Origin: Melioribacteraceae bacterium
Lineage (GTDB): Bacteria; Bacteroidota; Ignavibacteria; Ignavibacteriales; Melioribacteraceae
NCBI GenBank assembly: GCA_016342755.1
Contig: JAEINS010000011.1
Location: forward strand, 62,001 to 126,000
DNA: 64,000 nucleotides
Reading direction: 5' to 3'
Shown here one piece after another: positions 18,580 to 27,069 of this stretch. A program made the translations under genes and the position numbers. Position 1 is the stretch's first letter. Each line of letters opens with the position of its first letter. The notes below the pieces were generated by a model. It saw only the letters and a program-made list of their open reading frames with translations, had not been told where the DNA came from and did no database searches.

Positions 18580-19882
18580 TTATTACCTGCTTTTTATTTG
18601 ATTCATTCTCGTTTTTATTTTTTCCATTTAAAATAAATAGATCGTTTAACAGTAAAGTATAGTTTGTTAAATCTTCTATGTTTTCACCAGACTCAGCCAG
18701 GTTACGCAGTTTTAGAGTCGGATTGTGAAGTATTCGCCCAATTAAACGCCGAGTCATATCTTCTACTTTTTTAAATTCTTCATCGTCAAGTTTATGTTTA
18801 ATTTTTTTCAATTCATCTATGCGTAGTTCTTCAAAAAATTCTCTAAAAGATTTAATTGTTGGAACAATATCCAGCGTATTATGCCAGCTAAAGAAATGAA
18901 CCATCTCATCCATAATTATTCTATCAACAATTGGTATTTCCGATTTTCTCTTCTGAAGATTTTCTTCAACAATTATATTTAATGAATCGATGTCATGATA
19001 AAAAACATTATCTATTTTTGCCGATTCCGGATCAATATCTCTAGGAAGAGCAATATCCATAAGGCAAACCGGCGCTCCTTTTCTTTTTTTTATCGCAGCC
19101 TTAATATCTTTTTTATCTAAAATATAATCTGGCGAACTTGTAGCACTAACAATAATATCAAACTTATTCATATTATCTTTAATAGATTGAAAGCTCATTG
19201 TACGTGCATTCAATTTTGTAGCAAGTTTTTCGGCTTTGCTAAATGTTCTGTTAGCGATTGTTAGGTCAGTAACTCCCTTATCATTAAGGTGTACAGCGGC
19301 TAACTCTCCGGTTTCTCCAGCACCAATAACCAGAGCAGATTTTGAACTTAAATCAGCAAATATTTTTTCAATTACTTGCACAGCAGCAAAGCTAACAGTA
19401 ACGGCACCTTCGCCAATATGGCTCTCATTTATAGCTCTTTTACCAGCTTTAAGAGATGCATCAAACAATCTTTTGAAGGAAGTATTAGCAAAACCATTTT
19501 CTTCAGAAATTTGAAAAGCTTCTTTGCTTTGCCCCAATATCTGCGAATCGCCAAGTATAAGTGAATCTAATCCGGTACAAACACGGAAGATATGTTTAAC
19601 AGCACTGCACGAAAAGTATTTCTCAAAATTTTTAGATTCTAATGCTGGAATACCTTTAATCTCAGATATAAAATTTATAATCTGTGCATAATCAATATTA
19701 TTATTTGTTGGTAGTCCAAAAACTTCGGTTCTGTTACATGTAGATAAAATGAAACCCTCGCTGAACAAAGACTGCTTCATCTGGGGAATTATTTCAACTA
19801 TATCATTTTTCAAAAGATGAAGTTTCTCTCTTAATTCAATGGTTGAAGTGCGGTGATTTATTGATATTCCAATTATGTCCAT
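18572..19882 (-). CDS. hemA: Glutamyl-tRNA reductase
   Basis: A 436-aa NADPH-dependent enzyme that reduces glutamyl-tRNA(Glu) to glutamate-1-semialdehyde, the committed step of the C5 route. The nucleophilic Cys is in LSTCNRTEVFGL (about residue 50), the NADPH-binding site is ALVIGAGETGELA (about 184-196), and SLILGDSQILGQ and the C-terminal dimerisation helices are present. It overlaps hemC by 8 bases. It follows a HemX-like membrane protein, which in Bacillus affects HemA levels. Confidence 0.97.
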   Translation of the reverse strand: MDIIGISINHRTSTIELREKLHLLKNDIVEIIPQMKQSLFSEGFILSTCNRTEVFGLPTNNNIDYAQIINFISEIKGIPALESKNFEKYFSCSAVKHIFRVCTGLDSLILGDSQILGQSKEAFQISEENGFANTSFKRLFDASLKAGKRAINESHIGEGAVTVSFAAVQVIEKIFADLSSKSALVIGAGETGELAAVHLNDKGVTDLTIANRTFSKAEKLATKLNARTMSFQSIKDNMNKFDIIVSATSSPDYILDKKDIKAAIKKRKGAPVCLMDIALPRDIDPESAKIDNVFYHDIDSLNIIVEENLQKRKSEIPIVDRIIMDEMVHFFSWHNTLDIVPTIKSFREFFEELRIDELKKIKHKLDDEEFKKVEDMTRRLIGRILHNPTLKLRNLAESGENIEDLTNYTLLLNDLFILNGKNKNENESNKKQVISG

Positions 19883-19894
19883 AAATTTTATTTC

Positions 19895-20719
19895 TTAGGA
19901 AAAAGTATGAAAACTTGATCCTAGCACATTGATTAGTAATAATGATAATAATGTTAATGCAAATCCTAAAAGAGTAGTATTTATAACCTTTCTGCCATAC
20001 CAGCCGCCAAGGTATTTAATAAGTATTCCAATTGCATAAATTGTCCATATTAATGCAGAGGAAATTAATTTAGGATCTGAGTATTTAAAATTTGGAAATG
20101 CTGACGGTAGCCAGAAACCTCCAATTAAAATTGCAATTGTTAGTAGTGTAAATCCTATTACAACTGAAGAAAAACTTAATTTTTCGAGAGTTTCCAAACT
20201 TGGCATTTTCTTAAATATTAATCCAAAATTGCTTCCCTTCAGCTTTTTATAGAGCATCAAAAATAAAACTCCGTGAACTGCTGAAATTGTAAATCCGGCG
20301 TAACCAAGTAAAGCACTCATTACATGCAGACCCAATAAATTATTTCTTAAAACATCTTTTACAACATACGATTCAGTAATATATAGTGATGATATTGCCT
20401 GGAAAACAAGGGCAAAAGGAAGTATAAATAATCCGGTTCCTCTTATATCGGTAAGCAGTTCCAATAAAAAATATGAGCATGTAATAGAGAATGCCAGCAC
20501 CGTAAATATTTCATATCTATTTGTAATTGGAGGATGATTAAATTCAAATGTTCTCATAGCAAGATAAATACAATGAACTAGAAGAGTTATAAAAAGAGCT
20601 AATCTTTTTGAATGTTCAAAGTTCTTTTTTTCACTAATAAAATTATATAGATAAACACTAAAAGCCCCTAAGTATAAAACAGGCAATAGATAGTTTAGAA
20701 AATCAATTGTATTTATCAT
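19895..20719 (-). CDS. CcsA/HemX-like cytochrome c assembly membrane protein
   Basis: A 274-aa integral membrane protein with about eight hydrophobic segments, belonging to the cytochrome c assembly (CcsA/CcmC/HemX) family. The FNHPPITNRYEIFTVLAF and HVMSALLGYAGFTISAVHGV segments and the C-terminal GGWYGRK end fit. The tryptophan-rich heme-handling motif (WGxxWxWD) of true CcsA/CcmC proteins is not visible. Together with the position immediately upstream of hemA, this points to a HemX-like role rather than heme export. It is the first gene of the eleven-gene heme operon. Confidence 0.75.
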   Translation of the reverse strand: MINTIDFLNYLLPVLYLGAFSVYLYNFISEKKNFEHSKRLALFITLLVHCIYLAMRTFEFNHPPITNRYEIFTVLAFSITCSYFLLELLTDIRGTGLFILPFALVFQAISSLYITESYVVKDVLRNNLLGLHVMSALLGYAGFTISAVHGVLFLMLYKKLKGSNFGLIFKKMPSLETLEKLSFSSVVIGFTLLTIAILIGGFWLPSAFPNFKYSDPKLISSALIWTIYAIGILIKYLGGWYGRKVINTTLLGFALTLLSLLLINVLGSSFHTFS

Positions 20720-20756
20720 AATTCCTCAATTAATTAAACTGCAAAAAATAAAATAT

Positions 20757-20764
20757 CAAATTTA
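20757..20764 (-). promoter_or_regulatory. Candidate -7 promoter box of the heme operon
   Basis: On the minus strand this reads TAAATTTG, a match to the Bacteroidota -7 consensus TAnnTTTG, 37 bases upstream of the first operon gene. No clean -33 TTG is seen at the usual distance, so the call is tentative. Confidence 0.35.
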
Positions 20765-20797
20765 AGCTGTAATTAAAACAGTAAAATCTTAGTACAT

Positions 20798-20832
20798 TAT
20801 AGTTTGTTGATCTATACGTACAACAAACTATA
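20798..20832. promoter_or_regulatory. 12-bp perfect inverted repeat upstream of the heme operon
   Basis: TATAGTTTGTTG at 20798-20809 is perfectly inverted as CAACAAACTATA at 20821-20832 around an 11-base spacer that itself ends in TACGTA. It lies between the small zinc-ribbon gene and the heme operon, upstream of the candidate promoter box. Neither side has a T run, so it is a better operator or activator site than a terminator, but a factor-independent attenuator of the small gene cannot be excluded. Confidence 0.5.
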
Positions 20833-20870
20833 AAACAACTTTTTAGTTTTGGAATGAATTAAATAAAAGA

Positions 20871-21032
20871 CTAGTTTATTTTTACAGCTTTACATAGATA
20901 CTTTTTATCATTAGCTGTTCTTCCGCATTTTGTGCAGACAAATTTGGAATCTTTTACAATTGAAATTAATTTGTCCAGTTTCTTTTCATAACCAGAATCA
21001 TCCCATTTGCACAAAACTTTAACTTTACTCAT
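20871..21032 (-). CDS. Small zinc-ribbon-like protein
   Basis: A 53-aa basic protein with CTKCGRTANDKKYLC near the C-terminus, two Cys-x2-Cys-like halves that could bind one zinc with Cys8 of the N-terminal strand. ATG 21032 is preferred to an upstream in-frame start at 21104 because AAAAGAG sits 8 bases before it and the longer N-terminus looks untranslated. I recognise similar small proteins in related genomes only vaguely, and no function is known. It stands alone between the heme operon and the aromatic fusion gene. Confidence 0.65.
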   Translation of the reverse strand: MSKVKVLCKWDDSGYEKKLDKLISIVKDSKFVCTKCGRTANDKKYLCKAVKIN

Positions 21033-21255
21033 TATTACAACTCTTTTGCTAAAAACAGTTTTATGAAATATAATTGATTTTAGTAGAAAAGACAAAGCAT
21101 CCATTATGATACTAAAACATCTGGTTCTAGTTTTTAACGGAATTCTTTTTCAAAATTTGCATTTATTAAACGAAATTGACCGGATGAGTTTATTATTAAG
21201 TCAAACATTTAAAATATTCTTAGAAATTAAATTTTTAGTTTAAAATCATTTTATT

Positions 21256-21263
21256 TAATTTTG
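21256..21263 (+). promoter_or_regulatory. Candidate -7 promoter box of the aromatic fusion gene
   Basis: TAATTTTG matches TAnnTTTG 29 bases before the ATG at 21293. A -33 element is not obvious. Low-confidence pattern match. Confidence 0.3.
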
Positions 21264-21292
21264 TAACTCATTTATTTCAAATAGAGTAAATT

Positions 21293-23338
21293 ATGACAAA
21301 AAAAGAAGTGCCGGATATTAAAACCCTCCGCGAAAAAATAAACCAGCTTGATTCTGACTTGGTTAAGTTACTTTCGAACAGAAGGGAACTTAGCAAAGAT
21401 GTTGTGAGATACAAAGATCATCACGATTCAGAAATTAGAGATGAAGAACGGGAACGGGAATTATTAAAAAGAATTGTTGAATATGGAAGAGAGCAGGGTC
21501 TTGATTCCCACTTTGTAACTAAAGTGTTTTATGAAATTATTGATGACTCAGTAAGACTTCAGCAAGGTTACTTGCAGCAGTTAGTTAATAATGATGATGG
21601 TTCGGTTGAATCCATTAAAATCGCGATTCAGGGAATTATTGGTTCTTACAGTTCTTTGGCTGCTAAAAAGTTTTTTGCCGGTCAGAATGAAAATATTGTT
21701 TTTGTAAGTAAAAATACTTTCGAAGAAGTTGTTAGATCTGTAGAAAAAGGTGAAGCTGATTATGCTATGCTTCCTGTTGAGAACACAACTTCCGGTGGTA
21801 TTAATGAAGTTTATGACGCACTTCTTCATACAACTCTGTCAATAAACGGTGAAGAAAAATTTCATGTTAAACATTGTTTAATTTCTGTTGAAGATGTTCC
21901 AATAAATAAAATAACTAAGATATATGCCCATCATCAGGCTGCCGCACAATGTAGCAAGTTTTTATCAACACTTCCCGACTGTAAGGTTGAGTATTTTACC
22001 GATACTGCAATGTCAGCAAGAAAAGTTAAAGAAGATGGTGATAACACTCATGCTGCAATTGCCAGCGAAGAGGCGGCAAATCTTTTTGATGCAAAAATTA
22101 TTAGAAAGGGAATTGCTAATCAGCCCGAAAACTATACACGGTTTTTAATTTGTTCTAGAAATAAAATTAATGTTGATAGAAGAGTTCCTTGCAAAACTTC
22201 TTTGATTATGGCTACTGCACATCAGGCCGGATCTCTTGTTGAAGTGCTTTCATTATTCAGAGATTTTGGTATAAATCTTACTAAGCTGGAATCGCGTCCT
22301 ATAATTGGAAATCCCTGGGAAGAAATGTTTTATCTCGATTTTGAAGGCAATATAGTTGATGAGAGAATTCAGAAAGTTATAGATGAACTTAGCAGACATA
22401 CAAGATTTTTTAAGGTCTTAGGAAGTTATCCGGCTGAGGAAGTTTCAAGAACTAAATTTACTCCGTCTATAAGTGCCCGCGAAGATATAAAACCGGAAAC
22501 TGAAAAAGATGTTAAAAAAGATTCGCCGGGAAAAATATTAAAACCTAAAAGTTATAAGTATACTTCACGTGAATTTAAAAATGAAGATACTATTATAAAA
22601 GTAAAAGATGTTACAATTGGAGGCGATAACTTTGTTGTAATGGCTGGTCCCTGTTCAGTTGAATCGTACGAACAGATTGTTTCTTGCGCGCGCGAAGTAA
22701 AAGAAAACGGAGCGCACATTTTAAGAGGCGGATGTTTTAAACCCAGAACTTCTCCGTATGCATTTCAGGGATTGGGATTCGAAGGTGTTGAATTTTTGGA
22801 AAAAGCCGGCAAGGCTTACGATTTACCAATTATAACTGAAGTTTTAACAATAGAGCAGATTGAAGAGGTTGCCAAACATTCAGATATGCTGCAGATTGGT
22901 GCCAGAAATATGCAGAATTTTGAACTGCTTAAGGAAGTAGGGCGCTGCCATAGACCGGTATTACTGAAGCGTGGCATGATGTCTTCGATTGAAGAGTTGT
23001 TGAATGCGACAGAATATATTTTAGCCGGTGGAAATAGACAAGTAATCTTATGCGAAAGAGGTATTAGAACATTTGAAACTGCAACAAGAAATACTTTGGA
23101 TTTAAGTGCAATTCCAGTTCTAAAAGAATTGACTCATTTACCAATTATTGTTGATCCTTCTCATGCGGTTGGTAGAAGAGATTTAGTTGCTCCGTTGGCA
23201 AAAGCTGCTAAGGCAGTTGGGGCACATGGTATAATGGTTGAATTTCATCCTGAGCCGGAAAAAGCTTTGAGTGATGGTCCTCAAGCGTTACGCTATCCGC
23301 AGTTCAAAACATTAATGCAAGATTTATATGAAATATAA
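21293..23338 (+). CDS. pheA-aroF: Fused chorismate mutase / prephenate dehydratase / ACT / DAHP synthase
   Basis: A 681-aa multifunctional enzyme. Residues ~8-95 are an AroQ chorismate mutase ([20 protein letters not shown]). Residues ~105-290 are prephenate dehydratase, with IGSYSSLAA and the catalytic NYTRF. Residues ~300-380 are an ACT domain with the Phe-binding-type [10 protein letters not shown] and LESRP. A charged linker (~385-435) leads to a type Ibeta DAHP synthase (~440-681) with [47 protein letters not shown] and DPSHAVGRR. It thus joins the first step of the shikimate pathway to the phenylalanine branch, with an ACT domain able to sense Phe between them. The gene is monocistronic: own upstream region and a strong terminator. 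Confidence 0.93.
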   Translation: MTKKEVPDIKTLREKINQLDSDLVKLLSNRRELSKDVVRYKDHHDSEIRDEERERELLKRIVEYGREQGLDSHFVTKVFYEIIDDSVRLQQGYLQQLVNNDDGSVESIKIAIQGIIGSYSSLAAKKFFAGQNENIVFVSKNTFEEVVRSVEKGEADYAMLPVENTTSGGINEVYDALLHTTLSINGEEKFHVKHCLISVEDVPINKITKIYAHHQAAAQCSKFLSTLPDCKVEYFTDTAMSARKVKEDGDNTHAAIASEEAANLFDAKIIRKGIANQPENYTRFLICSRNKINVDRRVPCKTSLIMATAHQAGSLVEVLSLFRDFGINLTKLESRPIIGNPWEEMFYLDFEGNIVDERIQKVIDELSRHTRFFKVLGSYPAEEVSRTKFTPSISAREDIKPETEKDVKKDSPGKILKPKSYKYTSREFKNEDTIIKVKDVTIGGDNFVVMAGPCSVESYEQIVSCAREVKENGAHILRGGCFKPRTSPYAFQGLGFEGVEFLEKAGKAYDLPIITEVLTIEQIEEVAKHSDMLQIGARNMQNFELLKEVGRCHRPVLLKRGMMSSIEELLNATEYILAGGNRQVILCERGIRTFETATRNTLDLSAIPVLKELTHLPIIVDPSHAVGRRDLVAPLAKAAKAVGAHGIMVEFHPEPEKALSDGPQALRYPQFKTLMQDLYEI

Positions 23339-23341
23339 AAT

Positions 23342-23377
23342 AAGCCGCATCTCTTTTTTAGAGTATGCGGCTTTTTT
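23342..23377 (+). terminator. Rho-independent terminator of the aromatic fusion gene
   Basis: AAGCCGCAT-CTCT at 23342-23354 pairs with AGAGTATGCGGCTT (one bulged base) ending at about 23373, followed by a T run to 23377. It starts 3 bases after the stop codon. Confidence 0.85.
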
Positions 23378-23395
23378 CTTTGCCGTCATTTGTCG

Positions 23396-24382
23396 CTATT
23401 TAATTAGTAGCATTTTATTTGTTTGTTTAAAGTTATTAGCTTGAATGGTATAGAAATAGCTACCGCTGGAAAAGTTAGAAGCATCAAATGTTACGGTATA
23501 TCTACCTTCTGATTGATATCCATCTACTAAATTAACTACTTCCTTACCAAGTGTGTTGTAAACCTTTAAGCTGATATACCCGGCTTCAGGTAATTGATAT
23601 CTAATCTTAGTTGTCGGATTGAATGGATTTGGATATGCTGCGTTTAATTTATAGTTAACTGCATTTTCTGATAAGAATTCTAGAAATTTGTTCTTTTTGT
23701 GGAGAACGGCATCATCAAACTGAACCTCGCTTGTATAATTTGAATGATTTTCATTCTGATCTTTCGCTCTAATCCTATACTTTATTATATCTTAAAACAT
23801 TGGGTCAATGTCTACATCATAATCTGTAAATGAAGTCGATGTGATGGTAGAAACTCCGTTTTCCCAGCTTCCTTCCCATCTATCTATAACATATCCTTCC
23901 AAATCGTCCTCAGCATTAGCACTCCATGAAATGGATGGATGTCCCGAGGTTACACTTCCAGAAAAGCTTGCTGGTACAGCTGGTGCATAATTATCTAAAA
24001 CATAAGCGTATAACGTAAAACTAGTTTCCATGAAAAAATCAGTTTGATAAGTAGTTCGATCAACTACTACATGCACACGTCCCTTAACATTCCAAGTTCC
24101 TGCTTTTAAGCATTTGTGATGTCCTATAGAAGTTGAAAGTTGGCTCCAATCAGACCAACTTCCATCAGGATCTTGAAATTTTGCACCCCATTCATCAATA
24201 GTATACCTAGTAGGATCAGCCCAAATTTTATAACTAATAAAGGCCCGACCATCTTGCGTACTGTTAAAATTCTGCCCGTTAGTATAAATATATCCTGAAC
24301 CAGCATTCAAAAAATAAACGTTAGCACCAAACGATAGAATATTAATACCAAGAAATAAAATTAGGAAAAATAATATTTTCAT
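23396..24382 (-). pseudogene. T9SS-secreted fibronectin-III protein broken by one in-frame TAA
   Basis: Two pieces lie in one frame: codons 1-196 (24382-23795) and 131 further codons (23791-23399), separated only by TAA at 23792-23794. The first piece starts MKILFFLILFLGINILSFGA (signal peptide; GGAG ribosome site) and ends inside a fibronectin-III-like domain at DYDVDIDPMF. The second resumes with [13 protein letters not shown], the expected next strand of that domain. It ends in a complete T9SS sorting domain ([13 protein letters not shown] ... NKMLLIK). Without the stop this is a normal 328-aa T9SS cargo. As it stands, the product would be exported to the periplasm but lacks the sorting domain. 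A sequencing error or a recent nonsense mutation would both explain it; readthrough is a remote option. Confidence 0.85.
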
Positions 24383-24505
24383 TTTCTACTCCATAATATT
24401 TTATTTAGTAGTTAATTAAAAAGAACATGAATAATTGTTATTTACAAATTAGGCTTTTCACCTCCTTTGGACTTTTAATATTACTTCATAATTATTACTT
24501 TTCGA

Positions 24506-24578
24506 ATGGCAAATAAACAGTTTATACTTTGCATATAGTTATTTCACCTAACCAGGATGAAATGAGTTTATTTGCCAT
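24506..24578. repeat. 13-bp inverted repeat enclosing a second imperfect palindrome
   Basis: ATGGCAAATAAAC (24506-24518) is perfectly inverted as GTTTATTTGCCAT (24566-24578). Inside, ATTTCACCT/AGGATGAAAT (about 24541-24563) forms a smaller imperfect hairpin. It lies in the 288-base gap between two T9SS cargo genes, and nothing in it looks coding. It could be structured leader or trailer RNA or a relic of a small mobile sequence. Confidence 0.45.
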
Positions 24579-24583
24579 ATTAC

Positions 24584-24616
24584 GGGCGGTGTCAACAGCA
24601 CCGTCCAATTTTTTTT
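24584..24616 (+). terminator. Terminator-like hairpin oriented to the plus strand
   Basis: GGGCGGTG (24584-24591) pairs with CACCGTCC (24599-24606; one G-T pair) and is followed by eight T at 24609-24616. It has the form of a plus-strand terminator, yet no plus-strand gene ends here; both neighbouring genes are on the minus strand. It may stop antisense transcription from the aromatic gene side, or belong to an unrecognised small RNA. Confidence 0.5.
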
Positions 24617-24670
24617 ATAATAATTATTGTACTTACCTCGTGTTACCCTAGTAATTAGCATGTTGGACAA

Positions 24671-25966
24671 TCATCGTAAAAGTAACATTTTCTTCGTTCG
24701 TTGGAATTTGCCAATTCTTAATTTATAAAAATAAATCCCACTCTGTAGATTATCCCCATCAAATGTGATTTGATATTTCCCAGGAGTTTGTTCTTGTTGT
24801 AATAAAGTTTTTATCTTCTCTCCAAGAAGGTTGTATATATATATTGCAACTAAACAAGGCTCTGAAATACTGTAGGAGATTACTGTAGTTGGATTAAACG
24901 GATTAGGATAGTTTTGAAAAAGATGAAAATCATCAGCAATAATCTTTTCATTTCCTACACTTGTAGGTGGGCTATAATATAGAAATATTTCTTTAGCTAA
25001 ATACCCATATAAAATGCCATCAGGATTTGTTACTTTTAAAGGTTCATTTTCCGGGATCCAATGACCATTTTTCCATTCTTCACCAAATAGATGAATTAAA
25101 TTATTATCATCATATTCATAAAATATTCTAAACCAATTTTCCCAATTATTATATACTTTCATTTGAAAGCTTTCAAGAACTAAATTGTTATTATCATCAT
25201 AATCATATTTTCCCAAGGAAAAATCAACCCATTGTTGTTCTTGCCAAATTTTAGTTTGAAAAGTATTTATATTGAATTTTTCATCATACTCATAATTTGC
25301 TGAAGAAGAATTTACCCAATGATCATCTGTCCAAATCTGAAATAAAGCTGTATCCCTTACTTGCCCTGAGATATAGGAATAAATTAATTTAGAACTATTT
25401 AACCATTTATTATCTATCCAATCTTGTTTTACGGATGCTACTAAGTTGTTAGCTCTATCATAATAATTTTCATATTTAAAACTATTAACAAATTCATTCC
25501 CATTGAAATACTGATTCAAATGAAAGATTCTATTCTCAGATGAGTCAAAATTATAAATATCCTTCTTATCTTTGCACCATTCTTCAGATGATGTATTGAA
25601 TACTTCCCAAAGAACGGATTCAAGATATCCCTTAGAATTGTATGTGTTTGTATGTTTATCGAGAATAATCCATCTACCATTTGGGCAAACTGCATTTGTG
25701 AAATAATTTAATGATAAATCATCATTATAATTATATGCAATCCTATTTCTATCGCCGTCTTTACTTATATAAATAAGACTATCTAAAACTCCAGCAGTAT
25801 TATATTTTTTTAATGGAGTTAAACGGGATATATTATAAACACTACTTGTTCGAAATGAATTGCCAATGTTTTCATTTGTTAAGGTATTAGGTTTTTCCTG
25901 TGGGAAAACTTCCGTCACTATCAGACAGTAAAACAAAAAACAAAAAACTTTACTTACTAAACTCAC
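24671..25966 (-). CDS. T9SS-secreted repeat protein
   Basis: A 431-aa exported protein. A signal peptide ends near EVFPQ (residue ~23). The body (~60-320) contains at least five units of about 36 residues, each with a W-x(4-5)-W or similar aromatic pair followed by Y-x-YD and an N-rich turn (for example DNKWLNSS, DDHWVNSS, EQQWVDFS). A T9SS sorting domain closes it ([17 protein letters not shown] ... KKMLLLR). The GTG start has a good AAAGGAG site 5 bases upstream. It begins 11 bases after the barrel gene and is probably in one transcript with it. The ligand or role is unknown. Confidence 0.8.
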   Translation of the reverse strand: MSLVSKVFCFLFYCLIVTEVFPQEKPNTLTNENIGNSFRTSSVYNISRLTPLKKYNTAGVLDSLIYISKDGDRNRIAYNYNDDLSLNYFTNAVCPNGRWIILDKHTNTYNSKGYLESVLWEVFNTSSEEWCKDKKDIYNFDSSENRIFHLNQYFNGNEFVNSFKYENYYDRANNLVASVKQDWIDNKWLNSSKLIYSYISGQVRDTALFQIWTDDHWVNSSSANYEYDEKFNINTFQTKIWQEQQWVDFSLGKYDYDDNNNLVLESFQMKVYNNWENWFRIFYEYDDNNLIHLFGEEWKNGHWIPENEPLKVTNPDGILYGYLAKEIFLYYSPPTSVGNEKIIADDFHLFQNYPNPFNPTTVISYSISEPCLVAIYIYNLLGEKIKTLLQQEQTPGKYQITFDGDNLQSGIYFYKLRIGKFQRTKKMLLLR

Positions 25967-25977
25967 CTCCGGCTCCT

Positions 25978-26625
25978 TTAAAAATAAATCCCAACAATGA
26001 AATGATGCGTATTAACAATTTCACTATCGTATTTGATCAAGTATCTAATGTCAAGATTAAAAACTGATGATAACTTGTATGATGTGCCGACTGCTAATAT
26101 TATTCCATACGAATGATTGAAGAGTTTTTCCGATTTTTGGTCTTCCATAAATTCTGAAGGTATTTCATCTATTGAATTATAAGACCAATTTTCAGATGGT
26201 GAAATCTGAATAAAAGTATCTATAAAGTTATAACAAACATCTACTGAAAGATAAGGCGAGAAAATACTTTGACTGATGTTATATTGAATGCCTAAAGTAA
26301 GTGGGAAAGTATCATAATTTTTACTTACTAAATTATATTTCGAAGCAAAATACATTGGGTTTGAATCAATAGTCCTTTTAGAGTATTTCCTTACAGTATA
26401 AGATTTTGATTGAATTGTCCTAATATAGCCAGTTGATGCTTTCAGTTTAAGAGAGGATGTAAGATTCATTTTAAGTTCTATAAGAAAATCCCCCCTAACA
26501 TTGTCTGTACTATAAAAATTTACACCACCATAAAAGCCAATATCATAATTAGAAAAAGGTTTGTTTTCCTGAGCTTTCAAAAAATTGATTGCAATAAAGG
26601 ATAAAATGAATAATACTTTTTTCAT
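25978..26625 (-). CDS. Outer-membrane beta-barrel protein (porin-like)
   Basis: A 215-aa protein with a signal peptide (MKKVLFILSFIAINFLKA-Q) and alternating hydrophobic strands separated by short turns, ending in the barrel-typical aromatic FIVGIYF. The N-terminal YDIGFYGGVNFYS strand is typical of small 8-strand outer-membrane proteins. It is followed 11 bases later by the T9SS repeat-protein gene, so the two may work together at the surface. No enzymatic motif is present. Confidence 0.75.
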   Translation of the reverse strand: MKKVLFILSFIAINFLKAQENKPFSNYDIGFYGGVNFYSTDNVRGDFLIELKMNLTSSLKLKASTGYIRTIQSKSYTVRKYSKRTIDSNPMYFASKYNLVSKNYDTFPLTLGIQYNISQSIFSPYLSVDVCYNFIDTFIQISPSENWSYNSIDEIPSEFMEDQKSEKLFNHSYGIILAVGTSYKLSSVFNLDIRYLIKYDSEIVNTHHFIVGIYF

Positions 26626-27069
26626 TATTAGACCTTATTTTTATATTTTAAGTTTTAGGAAAATTTTAAAGATGACAGGTTTTCATTGCCTAATTATTAT
26701 ATATTTTTCAAAAAACGCTTTACCAAAAAAATATACTTATCTACCGGAAGTCTATAGAAATTTAATAAGTTTGATTAATAATTGCATTTGAAACACTCTG
26801 CTCTTTCTTTTACTTTTCTAAAGTAAAAGAAAGAGTCCAATAATACAAGATATGCACCCTCAATTTTTAGGTTAATTATTTATGGATAATCCTAGTAAAT
26901 TCAGCTCGTAATTATAGATCAGTACCCAAAAGTTGGTCATTAAAACATTAATATGCATTATTTAATTCAAATCGAGACTTTGTGCAATATTGGATAACTT
27001 AATTTTTTGATAATATGATTAATGTACAATTTCCTAAAGTTATGCTTCAACCGGTAAAAATATTTTTAA
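26626..27069. other. 444-base gap without a convincing gene
   Basis: AT-rich DNA between the barrel gene start and the cupin gene end. The only structure seen is the 16-bp inverted repeat at 26801-26835. A 68-codon plus-strand frame overlapping the barrel gene start has no ribosome site or family resemblance and is not called. Confidence 0.6.
26801..26835. repeat. 16-bp perfect inverted repeat with 3-base loop
   Basis: CTCTTTCTTTTACTTT (26801-26816) and its exact complement AAAGTAAAAGAAAGAG (26820-26835) form a long AT-rich hairpin around TCT. There is no T run on either strand. The motif resembles pyrimidine/purine hairpins scattered between genes in Bacteroidota; other copies would be needed to call it a family. 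Confidence 0.6.

Noticed and set aside
23795-24382. Calling the first half of the broken T9SS gene a normal 196-aa protein
   Set aside because: It stops in the middle of a fibronectin-III domain and the frame continues intact to a sorting domain after a single TAA.
24584-24616. Integron attC-like site
   Set aside because: The hairpin has a T run and lacks the paired GTTRRRY/RYYYAAC ends; a terminator is the simpler reading.
26585-26791. 68-codon plus-strand frame overlapping the barrel gene
   Set aside because: No ribosome site, overlaps a well-supported gene in antisense, and has no family resemblance.
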